Shown: positions 25,194-32,340 of the stretch, piece after piece
Numbering within the stretch: the stretch's first letter is position 1
Layout of the letters: every line of letters starts with the position of its first letter
Source: an uncultured Opitutia bacterium
GTDB lineage: Bacteria > Verrucomicrobiota > Verrucomicrobiia > Opitutales > Opitutaceae
Assembly: GCA_903859715.1 (NCBI GenBank)
Contig: CAIONS010000047.1
Span: forward strand, 1 to 44,629
DNA length: 44,629 bases
Direction: 5' to 3'
The notes under the pieces: model-generated
The model's database searches: none
Told to the model about the DNA's origin: nothing
Seen by the model: only the letters and a program-made list of their open reading frames with translations
Translations under genes and position numbers: made by a program

Positions 25194-25604
25194 ATGATGG
25201 GCTCACGCAGAGACGCAGAGACGCAGAGAGACCTGAATGACATTTCGGGTCAGATCGTTGATGCGGCTATGCATGTTCATATCAAACTGGGACCCGGGCT
25301 GTTGGAATCAGTCTATGAACGAATCCTGGTCCATGAATTAAGGAAGCGGGGTCTGGCCGTGGAGCACCAAGTTCCTGTGCCGATCGTTTACGATGACATT
25401 CACTTCGAGGAAGGCTTCCGCGCCGATCTGATTGTTGAAAATTCCGTGATCGTGGAGCTGAAATCCGTCGAGACCATGGCGCCGGTGCATAGCAAGCAGC
25501 TCCTGACCTATCTTAAACTCATGGATTGCCGGCTTGGCCTACTGATCAATTTCGGTGCTCCTCTGCTCAAAGATGGAATCAAACGCATCGCCAACAATCT
25601 TTAA
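25194..25604 (+). CDS. GxxExxY protein (PDDEXK_3-type, repeat-associated)
   Basis: 136 residues. G35-x2-E38-x2-Y41 defines the GxxExxY family (TIGR04256 / PF13366). A PD-(D/E)XK-like core is readable: D78 in R-A-D-L, E88-L-K90 in V-E-L-K and a conserved Q102-L-L-T-Y. This suggests a nuclease fold, although activity has not been shown to my knowledge. The first 12 residues (M-M-G-S-R-R-D-A-E-T-Q-R) are encoded by a CTCACGCAGAGACGCAGAGA repeat, and the start ATG is 2 nt after the parE stop, so translation may be coupled. The gene is flanked by further copies of the same repeat. Confidence 0.88.
   Translation: MMGSRRDAETQRDLNDISGQIVDAAMHVHIKLGPGLLESVYERILVHELRKRGLAVEHQVPVPIVYDDIHFEEGFRADLIVENSVIVELKSVETMAPVHSKQLLTYLKLMDCRLGLLINFGAPLLKDGIKRIANNL
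25201..25230. repeat. CTCACGCAGAGACGC repeat, left copy
   Basis: GCTCACGCAGAGACGCAGAG followed by a further ACGCAGAG unit. It encodes the N-terminus of the GxxExxY protein. Related copies lie at 25611, 25688 (inverted), 28153 and 28248 (inverted). Confidence 0.9.
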
Positions 25605-25610
25605 CTATCT

Positions 25611-25647
25611 GATGAGCTCACGCAGAGACGCTAAGACGCAGAGGCAC
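25611..25647. repeat. CTCACGCAGAGACGC repeat, second copy
   Basis: GATGAGCTCACGCAGAGACG and following CTAAGACGCAGAGGCAC. It is in direct orientation to the left copy, 7 bp after the GxxExxY stop codon, and forms an inverted pair with 25688-25717. Confidence 0.88.
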
Positions 25648-25687
25648 AAATCCATTCACCAAACTTGAGTCTGATTCCGAATAATTT

Positions 25688-25717
25688 CTCTCCGCGTCTC
25701 CGCGCCTCTGCGTGAGA
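25688..25717. repeat. CTCACGCAGAGACGC repeat, inverted copy
   Basis: CTCTCCGCGTCTCCGCGCCT followed by CTGCGTGAGA, the reverse complement of the repeat consensus. It ends 16 bp before the parC start codon and so contributes to the parC leader. Confidence 0.88.
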
Positions 25718-25733
25718 CCAAATCTTTTCCGCA

Positions 25734-27893
25734 ATGGCTAAACGCAAGAAACCCAGCAGCGATCAATCTGAACTACCGCTCGGTGGCGCGGAGGTGCCAG
25801 CCAGCACCCAGCCCACCACCCAACCGGCCAAGGAGTCCGAAAATTCCGAGCTGAAAGCTGAAGGCTTGCCGCTGACCGCTGCCTCGGAGACTCCGCCTCC
25901 GAAGCGGAAGAAAGGCGAAAAGGTCCAGGATGAGCAGGCGCCGCTCGCGCAGAGCTACCGCAACTGGTTTCTCGACTACGCCAGCTACGTCATTCTCGAC
26001 CGCGCCGTCCCGCATATCGACGACGGCCTGAAGCCCGTGCAGCGCCGCGTCCTGCACACGCTCTGGGACATGGACGACGGCCGCTTCCACAAGGTCGCCA
26101 ACGTCGTCGGCGCCACGATGAAGCTCCACCCGCACGGCGACGCCTCCATCGGCGCCGCGCTCGTGTCCATCGGCCAGCGCGCCTGGCTCATCGAGCCCCA
26201 GGGCAACTACGGCAACACCCTCACCGGCGACGATGCCGCCGCCCCCCGTTACATCGAGGCCCGCCTCACCAATTTCGCCAAGGACGTCCTCTTCAACCCG
26301 AAGACCACCACCTGGCAGCTCAGCTACGACGGCCGCAACAAGGAGCCGATCACCCTCCCCGCCAAGTTCCCGATCGTCCTCCTCGAGGGCGCCGACGGCA
26401 TCGCGGTCGGCCTCTCGACCAAGATCCTCCCGCACAACTTCAACGACCTCTGCCGCGCGGCGATCAACCACCTCCAGGGAAAAACCTTCCGCATCCTCCC
26501 CGACTTCCCCACCGGCGGCACCGCCGACTTCGCGGAATACAACGACGGCGAGCGCGGCGGCAAGGTGAAGGTCCGCGCCAAGATCGAGGAGCGCTCCAAA
26601 TACCTCCTCGCCGTCACCGAGCTCCCCTACGGCGTCACCACCGAGTCGCTCATCGAGTCGATCCTCGCCGCCAACGCCAAGGGCAAGATCAAGGTGAAGC
26701 ACGTCGACGACAACACCGCCGACAAGGTCGAGATCCTCGTCCACCTCCCGCAGGGCGCCGAGCCCGACAAGGTCATCCAGCAGCTCTACGTCTTCACCAG
26801 CTGCCAGGTGCAGCTCAACCCTGCCGCGTGCGTCATCATCCGCGATCCCAAGACGGGCGACGATAAGCCGCATTTCCTCGGTGTCCGCGATATCCTCAAG
26901 ACCAGCGCCGAGGCCACGAAGGAACTCCTCAAGCGCGAACTCGAGATCAAGCTCGGTGAGCTCGAGCAGCAGTGGCACTGGGATTCCCTCGAGCGCATTT
27001 TCATCGAGGAGCGCATCTACCGGCTCATCGAGAAATCCAAGACCTGGGAAAGCGTGCTCGCCGAGATCCGCGGCGGGTTGAAACCGTTCCTCAAGCAGCT
27101 GCGCCGCGACGTGACCGACGACGACATCGTCCGGCTCACCGAAATTCGCATCAAGCGCATCTCCGCCTACAACCGCTTCCAGGCCGAGGAGGCCATGAAG
27201 AAGATCGAGGAGGGGATCAAGGAGACGAAGGCGAACCTGAAGAAACTCACGGAGTACGCCGTCGCGTGGTTCGAGATGCTGCAGGAGAAGTACGGCAAGG
27301 GCATCAAGCGGAAGACGAGCTACGACGAGATCGAGCAGATCGACGCGTCGGAAGTCGTCTCGGCCAACCAACGCCTGTACGTCAACCGCGAGGACGGCTT
27401 CATCGGCCTGAACTGGCGCCAGCATGAATTCGTCACGGAGTGCACGATCCTCGACAGCGTCCTCACGATCATGGGTGACGCCACGCTCAAGGTCACGAAG
27501 GTCGCCGACAAGACCTTCATGGGCCTCGACATCAAGCACGTCGCGATCTGGCCGAAGGACGGTGACACGAAATTCTACACGATGATCTACCGGGACGGCC
27601 CGGAGGGGAAATCCTACGCCAAGAAATTCCAGATCGGCGGCCTGAGCCGCGACAAACTCTACCCGTTGGCCAAGTCCGAAGGCTCGAAGCTCCTCTGGCT
27701 CGAAGTCAGCGACAAGGAGAAGGACATGCCGAAGAGCGTCCACATCTCCCTCGACGGCCGTAGCGGCGCCCGCGTCCGCGAGTTCGACTTCGATCTCACG
27801 CCCGTACCCGTCAGCACCCGCACATCCAAGGGTCTGACGATCACCAAGTGGTCGATCAAGGAAGTGAAGCGGAACGACCTGGCGCTCAAGTAG
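25734..27893 (+). CDS. parC: DNA topoisomerase IV subunit A (GyrA/ParC type)
   Basis: 719 residues. Residues 1-70 form a low-complexity Lys/Pro/Thr-rich extension, partly encoded by a degenerate repeat (A-x-L-K-A-E-G-L-P-L). The catalytic core starts near Y-R-N-W-F-L-D-Y-A-S-Y-V-I-L-D-R-A-V-P. The helix-turn-helix H132-P-H-G-D and the active tyrosine Y173 in A-P-R-Y-I-E-A-R-L are intact. The C-terminal region is a shortened pinwheel-like domain without a GyrA box. It pairs with ParE upstream. Its TAG stop comes from a GTAGGG palindrome arm. Confidence 0.92.
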   Translation: MAKRKKPSSDQSELPLGGAEVPASTQPTTQPAKESENSELKAEGLPLTAASETPPPKRKKGEKVQDEQAPLAQSYRNWFLDYASYVILDRAVPHIDDGLKPVQRRVLHTLWDMDDGRFHKVANVVGATMKLHPHGDASIGAALVSIGQRAWLIEPQGNYGNTLTGDDAAAPRYIEARLTNFAKDVLFNPKTTTWQLSYDGRNKEPITLPAKFPIVLLEGADGIAVGLSTKILPHNFNDLCRAAINHLQGKTFRILPDFPTGGTADFAEYNDGERGGKVKVRAKIEERSKYLLAVTELPYGVTTESLIESILAANAKGKIKVKHVDDNTADKVEILVHLPQGAEPDKVIQQLYVFTSCQVQLNPAACVIIRDPKTGDDKPHFLGVRDILKTSAEATKELLKRELEIKLGELEQQWHWDSLERIFIEERIYRLIEKSKTWESVLAEIRGGLKPFLKQLRRDVTDDDIVRLTEIRIKRISAYNRFQAEEAMKKIEEGIKETKANLKKLTEYAVAWFEMLQEKYGKGIKRKTSYDEIEQIDASEVVSANQRLYVNREDGFIGLNWRQHEFVTECTILDSVLTIMGDATLKVTKVADKTFMGLDIKHVAIWPKDGDTKFYTMIYRDGPEGKSYAKKFQIGGLSRDKLYPLAKSEGSKLLWLEVSDKEKDMPKSVHISLDGRSGARVREFDFDLTPVPVSTRTSKGLTITKWSIKEVKRNDLALK

Positions 27894-27950
27894 GGTCGGG
27901 CGAGTCCTCCTGACGAGTCGTTGTAGAGCGGGATCGCCGAATCCCGCATT
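27890..27950. repeat. GTAGGG palindromic repeat, diverged copy
   Basis: It begins GTAGGGTCGGGCGAGTCCTC and includes the hairpin GCGGGAT/ATCCCGC (27928-27947). The first half resembles the distal half of the copy at 15-78. It overlaps the parC stop codon and may also act as a weak 3' end structure. Confidence 0.6.
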
Positions 27951-28020
27951 CTTTCCTACGTCAGTTTTTCGCGATTTCCCCTTAAATTGTGACTCATAGT
28001 CCGTGGTCTGATAGTCCACA

Positions 28021-28128
28021 TTCGACTATGTGATCATCGCGAACATCGGCGACCAGGACAGTGATCTGGCCGGTGGGTTTGCGGAGAAGACGTTCAAGCT
28101 GCCGGATCCGTTTTACCTGATTAGGTGA
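28021..28128 (+). pseudogene. C-terminal remnant of a HAD-family acid phosphatase
   Basis: A 35-codon open stretch ends at TGA 28126-28128 and reads ...V-I-I-A-N-I-G-D-Q-D-S-D-L-A-G-G then F-K-L-P-D-P-F-Y-L-I. This is the C-terminal signature of class B/III-like HAD acid phosphatases (N-I-G-D-Q-x-S-D-L and F-K-L-P-N-P-x-Y). An in-frame TAG lies directly upstream (28012-28014), and no start codon or N-terminal part remains nearby. It is probably a gene remnant left after deletion at the 3' side of parC. Confidence 0.62.
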
Positions 28129-28152
28129 GGAGCGGGCGTAGCTACCCGAGTG

Positions 28153-28274
28153 GACTCACGCAGAGTCGCGGAGGCGCAGGGCAGGCAATCAGAGCCAAGG
28201 CTTCCCTGATTGGGACCCGCTCTGGTTCGATACCTTCGCACTCCTGACTCCGCGTCTTTGCGCCTCTGCGTGAG
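28153..28274. repeat. Gene-free inverted pair of CTCACGCAGAG repeats
   Basis: The left arm (from 28153) reads GGACTCACGCAGAGTCGCGG, and the right arm (28248-28274) is its inverted partner, ending CTGCGTGAG. The intervening 66 bp have no recognisable gene. It is the same repeat family as the GxxExxY cassette, so it may be an empty or non-autonomous version. Confidence 0.82.
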
Positions 28275-28332
28275 GCCGTCATGTCCCTTGGTTGGAATGG
28301 GTAGGGTGTGTCGCATTCGGAGTCAGGGCATG

Positions 28333-28358
28333 AAAAAGCCGCGTGGGATACACGCGGC
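28333..28358 (-). terminator. Intrinsic terminator
   Basis: The stem GCCGCGTG/CACGCGGC (28338-28345 and 28351-28358, 5-nt loop) is followed on the minus strand by TTTTT. It is 29 bp beyond the stop of the membrane-anchored coiled-coil gene. Confidence 0.85.
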
Positions 28359-28386
28359 TGGGAAAGTGACACGAGTCGCGACCGGA

Positions 28387-29199
28387 TTACTTCTTCGGGG
28401 CTTCGGCCTGGATCTGCGTGAGGCGCTGGTCGATCTCGTTCATCCGCTTCAGGAGGTCGTCCTCGACCTTCTTGCGGTCGCTGCTGGAGACGATGCTCAG
28501 GCTGGCAGCGTCCTTGACGATGTTGGCCGGCAGCGTGAGCAGGCGGGTGATGAGGCCCTGGTCCTTGAACGAGCTGAGATAGAGGGCCGTGATCTCGTGG
28601 GAGAGCTTGAGCGAGTCCTGGGCGACGGTCTGCGTGGCGACCAGGTTGTTGTTCAGCTGCTGGTTCTTCGCGAGCTCGCTCGTGAGCACGTTGCCGACTT
28701 GGTCGGAGATTTTCTGGCTGTAGGCGGCGATGGAGTCGCGGGTGAGGTGCTGGTCGCTGGCCATTTCGGCGAGGATGGGCTTGATCTTGTCCGTCATGCG
28801 CGAGGAAACCTTGTCGACCTGCTCGTTCTGCATCTTCTCGGCCTCTTCCGGGGTCTTCGGGAGCGGGTTGTAGGGCTGGATCTTCTTGGCGACGGCCTCG
28901 GCGAGGGCGTTGATCTTGTCGGCGTTGAGCTTGTTGAGCTCCTCATCGGTCATGAACATGTCGGCCTCGCGCTTGGAGATGGCGTCCTTGAGCAACTTGT
29001 TGGTCGCCTCGATCTGCCGGCGGTTTTCCTCGGCGGAGGCCTTGAGCGAGTCGTTCTGTTCGCGCAGGGGCGCGAGTTCGGCCTGCTCCCGGGCGGCCAT
29101 TTCATTGACGGTCTTTTGGTGAAGCCAGAAGGCGGCGCCCGTGATGATGAGCGCGGTGAGGATGACGGTGGGTAATTGCTCTTTAAGTTTTGACCACAT
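28387..29199 (-). CDS. Membrane-anchored coiled-coil protein of unknown function
   Basis: 270 residues from ATG 29199; the upstream frame is shared with the divergent gene's promoter region. One transmembrane helix at about 10-26 (V-I-L-T-A-L-I-I-T-G-A-A-F-W-L) precedes a largely helical, charged protein with coiled-coil stretches (about 30-80 and 210-265). The middle contains P-L-P-K-T-P-E-E-A-E-K. No family is recognised. The topology (short N-terminus in, large helical domain out) suggests an envelope scaffold. It has its own terminator. Confidence 0.72.
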   Translation of the reverse strand: MWSKLKEQLPTVILTALIITGAAFWLHQKTVNEMAAREQAELAPLREQNDSLKASAEENRRQIEATNKLLKDAISKREADMFMTDEELNKLNADKINALAEAVAKKIQPYNPLPKTPEEAEKMQNEQVDKVSSRMTDKIKPILAEMASDQHLTRDSIAAYSQKISDQVGNVLTSELAKNQQLNNNLVATQTVAQDSLKLSHEITALYLSSFKDQGLITRLLTLPANIVKDAASLSIVSSSDRKKVEDDLLKRMNEIDQRLTQIQAEAPKK

Positions 29200-29312
29200 G
29201 GACGGTAAGGGGTTGTTGGCGGATGGTTGTGAAGTAGATACAGGCGGAATGCAATAATGCGGTGACCGGGCTTTGCGGTTGTTTTTTACCAATGAGGAAG
29301 CAGGTTGGCGGC

Positions 29313-29621
29313 ATGAGCCTTAACCGCAGCGAACAACGGGTGTTCGACTATCTTCAAGGGCACGCGGAAGAGAGACATTACTGGTTGGGCAAGGTTCAGA
29401 CTATCGCCGCCGCGGCCGAAGATCCTCATGCCGCCGCCATCCGGCTCGATGCGGACCTGTGGCGCTACTATGAGGAGCGCAGTGCGGTGGTCCCGGTCTT
29501 TAAGGAAGCCGCGCGTCATGAAGGCCTGAAGCGCATCAGTATGAAAAACCTGGCGGAGCATCTGTTGCGCCTGTGGGTCGCGCCTCGCCCAAAGAAACCG
29601 GCCGCACCGGCCTCGCGCTGA
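29313..29621 (+). CDS. Hypothetical protein, 102 residues
   Basis: It begins M-S-L-N-R-S-E-Q-R-V-F-D-Y-L from ATG 29313 and is helical throughout, with several aromatic-charged motifs (R-H-Y-W-L-G-K-V; L-W-R-Y-Y-E-E-R). The C-terminus is rich in Pro, Lys and Ala. GC3 is high and the frame is clean. No family is recognised; no membrane segment or signal peptide is present. It is divergent from the coiled-coil gene. Confidence 0.65.
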   Translation: MSLNRSEQRVFDYLQGHAEERHYWLGKVQTIAAAAEDPHAAAIRLDADLWRYYEERSAVVPVFKEAARHEGLKRISMKNLAEHLLRLWVAPRPKKPAAPASR

Positions 29622-29727
29622 CTTGGCAAGCCATACCATGGCCGGGCGGTGCCTCGTTTTGTCTGCCGCATAGAAGTCTGATGTGGGCACCCGCCCCACA
29701 TTCGATCTCCAAAAGGAGGTACGGCCC

Positions 29728-29817
29728 ATGGCTGGAATTCCGCGCCGGGAACATTGCCCCGGTTTCGTCGTCTATCGTCTCGTTCCTTTCTCCCGCCTAG
29801 CGGGAGAATTGGGGTAA
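29728..29817 (+). CDS. Possible 29-residue small protein with strong Shine-Dalgarno
   Basis: AAAAGGAGGT, close to a perfect anti-16S match, stands 7 nt before ATG 29728. The frame runs 29 codons to TAA 29815 and is followed after 13 nt by a strong intrinsic terminator (29831-29871). The product would begin M-A-G-I-P-R-R-E-H-C. Most genes in the window lack such an obvious Shine-Dalgarno, which makes this one stand out. It could be a small protein, a leader peptide, or chance within a noncoding RNA. Confidence 0.42.
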   Translation: MAGIPRREHCPGFVVYRLVPFSRLAGELG

Positions 29818-29830
29818 GTAAGAAAGTAAT

Positions 29831-29871
29831 AGGCGGGCCGTCTAGGGGTAGACGGCCCGCCTTCCTTTTTT
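29831..29871 (+). terminator. Strong intrinsic terminator
   Basis: The 14-bp perfect stem AGGCGGGCCGTCTA/TAGACGGCCCGCCT with a GGGG loop is followed by TCCTTTTTT. It ends transcription after the possible 29-residue ORF and 113 bp before the PhoH start. Confidence 0.9.
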
Positions 29872-29983
29872 GGAAGTCCGCCGCAGCGATGTGTGCCGCT
29901 GAGGTGAATTTTTTCAAAACGCCCAAGTCTATGGTCGACAAGTGGCACGGTACCTGCAGAGTTATTCACAAGATACCCACACG

Positions 29984-31522
29984 ATGGAAAACCTGCGCGG
30001 GGCGTTAGCTCCAAATTCGCGGATCAGGGTTTCGGCCAAAGTTAAGACCTTCGTGCTCGACACGAACGTTCTCCTACACGATCCGCAATCGATCTATAAA
30101 TTCCAGGAAAACAACCTCGCGATCCCGGTCGAGGTCCTGGAGGAACTGGACGCCATCAAGGGCGAACAGTCTACCGAGCGCGGCCGCAATGCCCGCCGCG
30201 TGCACCGCATCCTGCAGGAGTTGCTGCCGGACTCGCGCTCGATGCACGAGGGCGTGGAACTGCCCACGGGCGGCACGCTTTCCATCATCATCAATCCCTA
30301 CCTGATGGACGGAGGGCGGACCTCGCCCGCGATGGACCGGTTGCGGGCCATCCTGCCGGATCTCTCGAAAAAGGACAACCGCATCATCGCGGCGGCACTG
30401 TTTGTGCAGGAGCAGTTTCCGCCGCCGACCATCCTGGTCACGAAGGACGTCAACGTGCAGCTGAAGGCCCGCGCCGTCGGTCTGGAGTCGGAGGATTACC
30501 TCAACGACAAGGTCCCGGAAGACGTCGAGGAGGCGAGCTATCGCGAGCTGCCGCTCAATCTCTACGAGCTGCAGCGGTTCTGCTCCGAGGGCGAATTCGA
30601 CATCGGCGACGTGGCGGCCAAGCCCCTCTACCTCAACGAATACGTCCTGCTCCGCTCCGACGAAGGCAAGACGATGCCGGCCCGTTATTACGGCGAAGGC
30701 ATCGTCCGCCGCCTAAAGATCCCCGATTTCGTCAAAGCGCCCGGCGGCATCACCATTCGCGCCCGCAACCTGGAGCAGCAGTTCTTCCTCGATGCGCTGC
30801 TGGACGACAGCATCCACATGCTCACCTGCTTCGGCAAGGCGGGCACGGGCAAGACGCTCCTCTCCATCGCCGGCGCCCTGCACCAGACGCACGACGACCA
30901 GTCGCGCTACGACGGCGTGTCGATTTCCCGCCCGGTCATCGCCCTCGGCAAGGACATCGGCTTTCTCCCCGGCACGCTGGAAGAGAAGATGAAGCCCTGG
31001 CTGCAGCCCTATTACGACGCGCTGGAGGTCCTTATTCCCTCCAAGCCGCAGAAGGATCCGCAGTTTGCGGCCAAGAAGGTTTCCAAGAAGAAGCACAAGA
31101 AGCACGACGGCTTTCTCGCCGCCATGACATCGGCGCAGCCGGCGCATGTGAGCCAGAGCGGCGGCCATGGCGGTGCGCCCGTCGCCAAACCCTATGAGCG
31201 CCTGCTGAAGAGCGGTCTGGTCGAGATCGAAGCCTTAGCCTTTATCCGCGGCCGCTCGATCGCGCGGCGCTTCTTCATCCTTGATGAGGCTCAGCAGCTC
31301 ACGCCGCACGAGGTGAAGACGGTCATCACCCGCATTTCCGAGGGCTCAAAAATCGTCCTCATCGGCGACCCGGCGCAGATCGACAATCCCTACGTCGACT
31401 CGCGCAGCAACGGTCTCGTCTATTGCCACAACCGCATGAAGGGCCAGGCCATCGCCGCACACGTGAAGCTCACGAAGGGCGAGCGCTCGAGGCTGGCTGA
31501 GCTGGCGGCGGATTTGCTCTGA
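29984..31522 (+). CDS. PIN-domain PhoH-family ATPase (YlaK-like)
   Basis: 512 residues from ATG 29984; a GTG at 29942 is possible. The N-terminal PIN domain (about 20-165) keeps its acidic residues: D26 in V-L-D-T-N, E-E-L-D, K-D-N and T-K-D-V-N. The PhoH helicase-like domain has Walker A G-K-A-G-T-G-K-T (284-291) and Walker B F-I-L-D434-E435. Between them is a Lys/His-rich insertion (K-K-V-S-K-K-K-H-K-K-H). PIN-PhoH proteins are RNA helicase-ribonucleases. It is a single-gene unit. Confidence 0.92.
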   Translation: MENLRGALAPNSRIRVSAKVKTFVLDTNVLLHDPQSIYKFQENNLAIPVEVLEELDAIKGEQSTERGRNARRVHRILQELLPDSRSMHEGVELPTGGTLSIIINPYLMDGGRTSPAMDRLRAILPDLSKKDNRIIAAALFVQEQFPPPTILVTKDVNVQLKARAVGLESEDYLNDKVPEDVEEASYRELPLNLYELQRFCSEGEFDIGDVAAKPLYLNEYVLLRSDEGKTMPARYYGEGIVRRLKIPDFVKAPGGITIRARNLEQQFFLDALLDDSIHMLTCFGKAGTGKTLLSIAGALHQTHDDQSRYDGVSISRPVIALGKDIGFLPGTLEEKMKPWLQPYYDALEVLIPSKPQKDPQFAAKKVSKKKHKKHDGFLAAMTSAQPAHVSQSGGHGGAPVAKPYERLLKSGLVEIEALAFIRGRSIARRFFILDEAQQLTPHEVKTVITRISEGSKIVLIGDPAQIDNPYVDSRSNGLVYCHNRMKGQAIAAHVKLTKGERSRLAELAADLL

Positions 31523-31573
31523 GCGCAGCGCTCGCTCTCAGCCATCAGCTCTAATCACGAGCGGTCGCGACCC

Positions 31574-31604
31574 AAAAGCTGATTGCTGAAAGCTGACCGC
31601 TGCT
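31574..31604. repeat. Degenerate AGCTGAAAGCTGACCGCT repeat
   Basis: The sequence AAGCTGATTGCTGAAAGCTG followed by ACCGCTGCTCC lies between phoH and the membrane protein. It shares GCTGAAAGCTGA and CCGCTGACCGCT-like pieces with the segment encoding the ParC N-terminal extension (25850-25881). It is partly self-complementary to GCCATCAGCTC at 31541. Confidence 0.4.
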
Positions 31605-31606
31605 CC

Positions 31607-32182
31607 TCAAGCCGCTTGCCGCTTGAGCAGGCTCGGCTGCTCCGCGCGGAGGGCGCGGTATTCCATCACCAGCACGAAGGCGGCGACGAAGAGGAAATCG
31701 CTCGCGAGGGAATTGCGGAAGAACAGCAGGGTCGGCGCGTACTCCGGATGCCCCACCGTCATCGCCTGCCACCAGCCGGCGGCGGTCTTGGCGTAGCCCA
31801 GGTCCGACCACCAGGAGTGGGTGTTGGTCACGAGATAGAAAAACACCGCCCCGCCGAGCGTCCCGGAGAAGAGATTCAGCCAGGTCTTCTGCTGCGCCAC
31901 CAGCCGGCCCAGCCCGAGCGCTACAATGAAGCACACGGCCCGGATGGCCGCGCCACTGAGCGTCCAGAGATAGCCGTACTGCGTGGCGTAATAGTGGTCG
32001 ATGTAGAGATCCGACAGCACCAGGGCGGCGAACGGCACGAGCCACAGCCGGCGGTCGCGGAAATAGACGCCACCGCAGAAGGTCAGGGCCATCAGGGGCG
32101 CGAAATTGGACATCGCGGGTTCGTGCACGGCGGCCATGCGGTAGCCGGCGGCGAGGATGATCATGACAATGGCGATCAGCAT
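31607..32182 (-). CDS. Integral membrane protein, DUF6580-like
   Basis: 191 residues from ATG 32182, with five or six transmembrane helices. Motifs such as F-A-P-L-M-A-L-T-F-C-G-G-V-Y-F and V-P-F-A-A-L-V-L-S-D-L-Y and T-N-T-H-S-W-W-S match the DUF6580/putative ECF-type substrate-binding membrane family. Substrate unknown. It is followed, toward phoH, only by short repeat sequence. The cobalamin adenosyltransferase gene on the same strand lies upstream, with a palindromic element in between. Confidence 0.72.
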   Translation of the reverse strand: MLIAIVMIILAAGYRMAAVHEPAMSNFAPLMALTFCGGVYFRDRRLWLVPFAALVLSDLYIDHYYATQYGYLWTLSGAAIRAVCFIVALGLGRLVAQQKTWLNLFSGTLGGAVFFYLVTNTHSWWSDLGYAKTAAGWWQAMTVGHPEYAPTLLFFRNSLASDFLFVAAFVLVMEYRALRAEQPSLLKRQAA

Positions 32183-32260
32183 GGCTGGATACTTGGCGGG
32201 TAAAGCCCGCGATGACAAGACTGCGTCGCGACGAGCCGTACTTCCTTTGGGGAATTCGAA

Positions 32261-32319
32261 TGTGGGGCGGGTGCCCTCACCCGCCTTTGAGCTAGCGGGG
32301 TGAGGGCACCCCGCCCACA
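32261..32319. repeat. TGTGGGGCGGGTGCCC palindromic repeat
   Basis: TGTGGGGCGGGTGCCCTCAC and, 20 nt later, GTGAGGGCACCCCGCCCACA are inverted with respect to each other, and each can also fold alone. Short relatives occur at 29684-29700 and 40563-40582. Confidence 0.85.
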
Positions 32320-32340
32320 TCATACTCTAAAGCGGCGGCC

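Larger units (their letters stand above)
25197..25717. mobile_element. Repeat-bounded GxxExxY cassette between parE and parC
   Basis: The outer boundaries are oppositely oriented repeats: ATGGGCTCACGCAGAGACGC at 25197 and, reversed, GGTCTCACGCAGAGGCGCGG ending near 25717. A third copy (25611-25647) in the forward orientation lies just after the gene. The cassette takes up nearly all of the 542 bp between the parE stop and parC start. This looks like an insertion that kept the operon intact. Confidence 0.65.

Noticed and set aside
23305-25206. Minus-strand open frame of 633 codons opposite parE
   Set aside because: Same reason: shadow ORF of a GC-rich gene with intact ParE motifs on the other strand.
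25201-25717. Possible CRISPR array from repeated CTCACGCAGAGACGC units
   Set aside because: Only three copies in mixed orientation, unequal spacing, a gene between them and no cas genes. This is an inverted-repeat cassette, not a CRISPR array.
25773-28019. Long minus-strand open frame (748 codons) antisense to parC
   Set aside because: It is a shadow of the strongly biased GC3 of parC: the translation is low-complexity (Leu, Val, Asp, Glu-rich) with no family motif, while parC shows all topoisomerase motifs.
29622-29983. tmRNA, 6S or SRP RNA gene in the region before phoH
   Set aside because: No tRNA-like ends, no SRP GGAAG loop context and no long 6S-type hairpin. Only the short ORF and terminator are supported.
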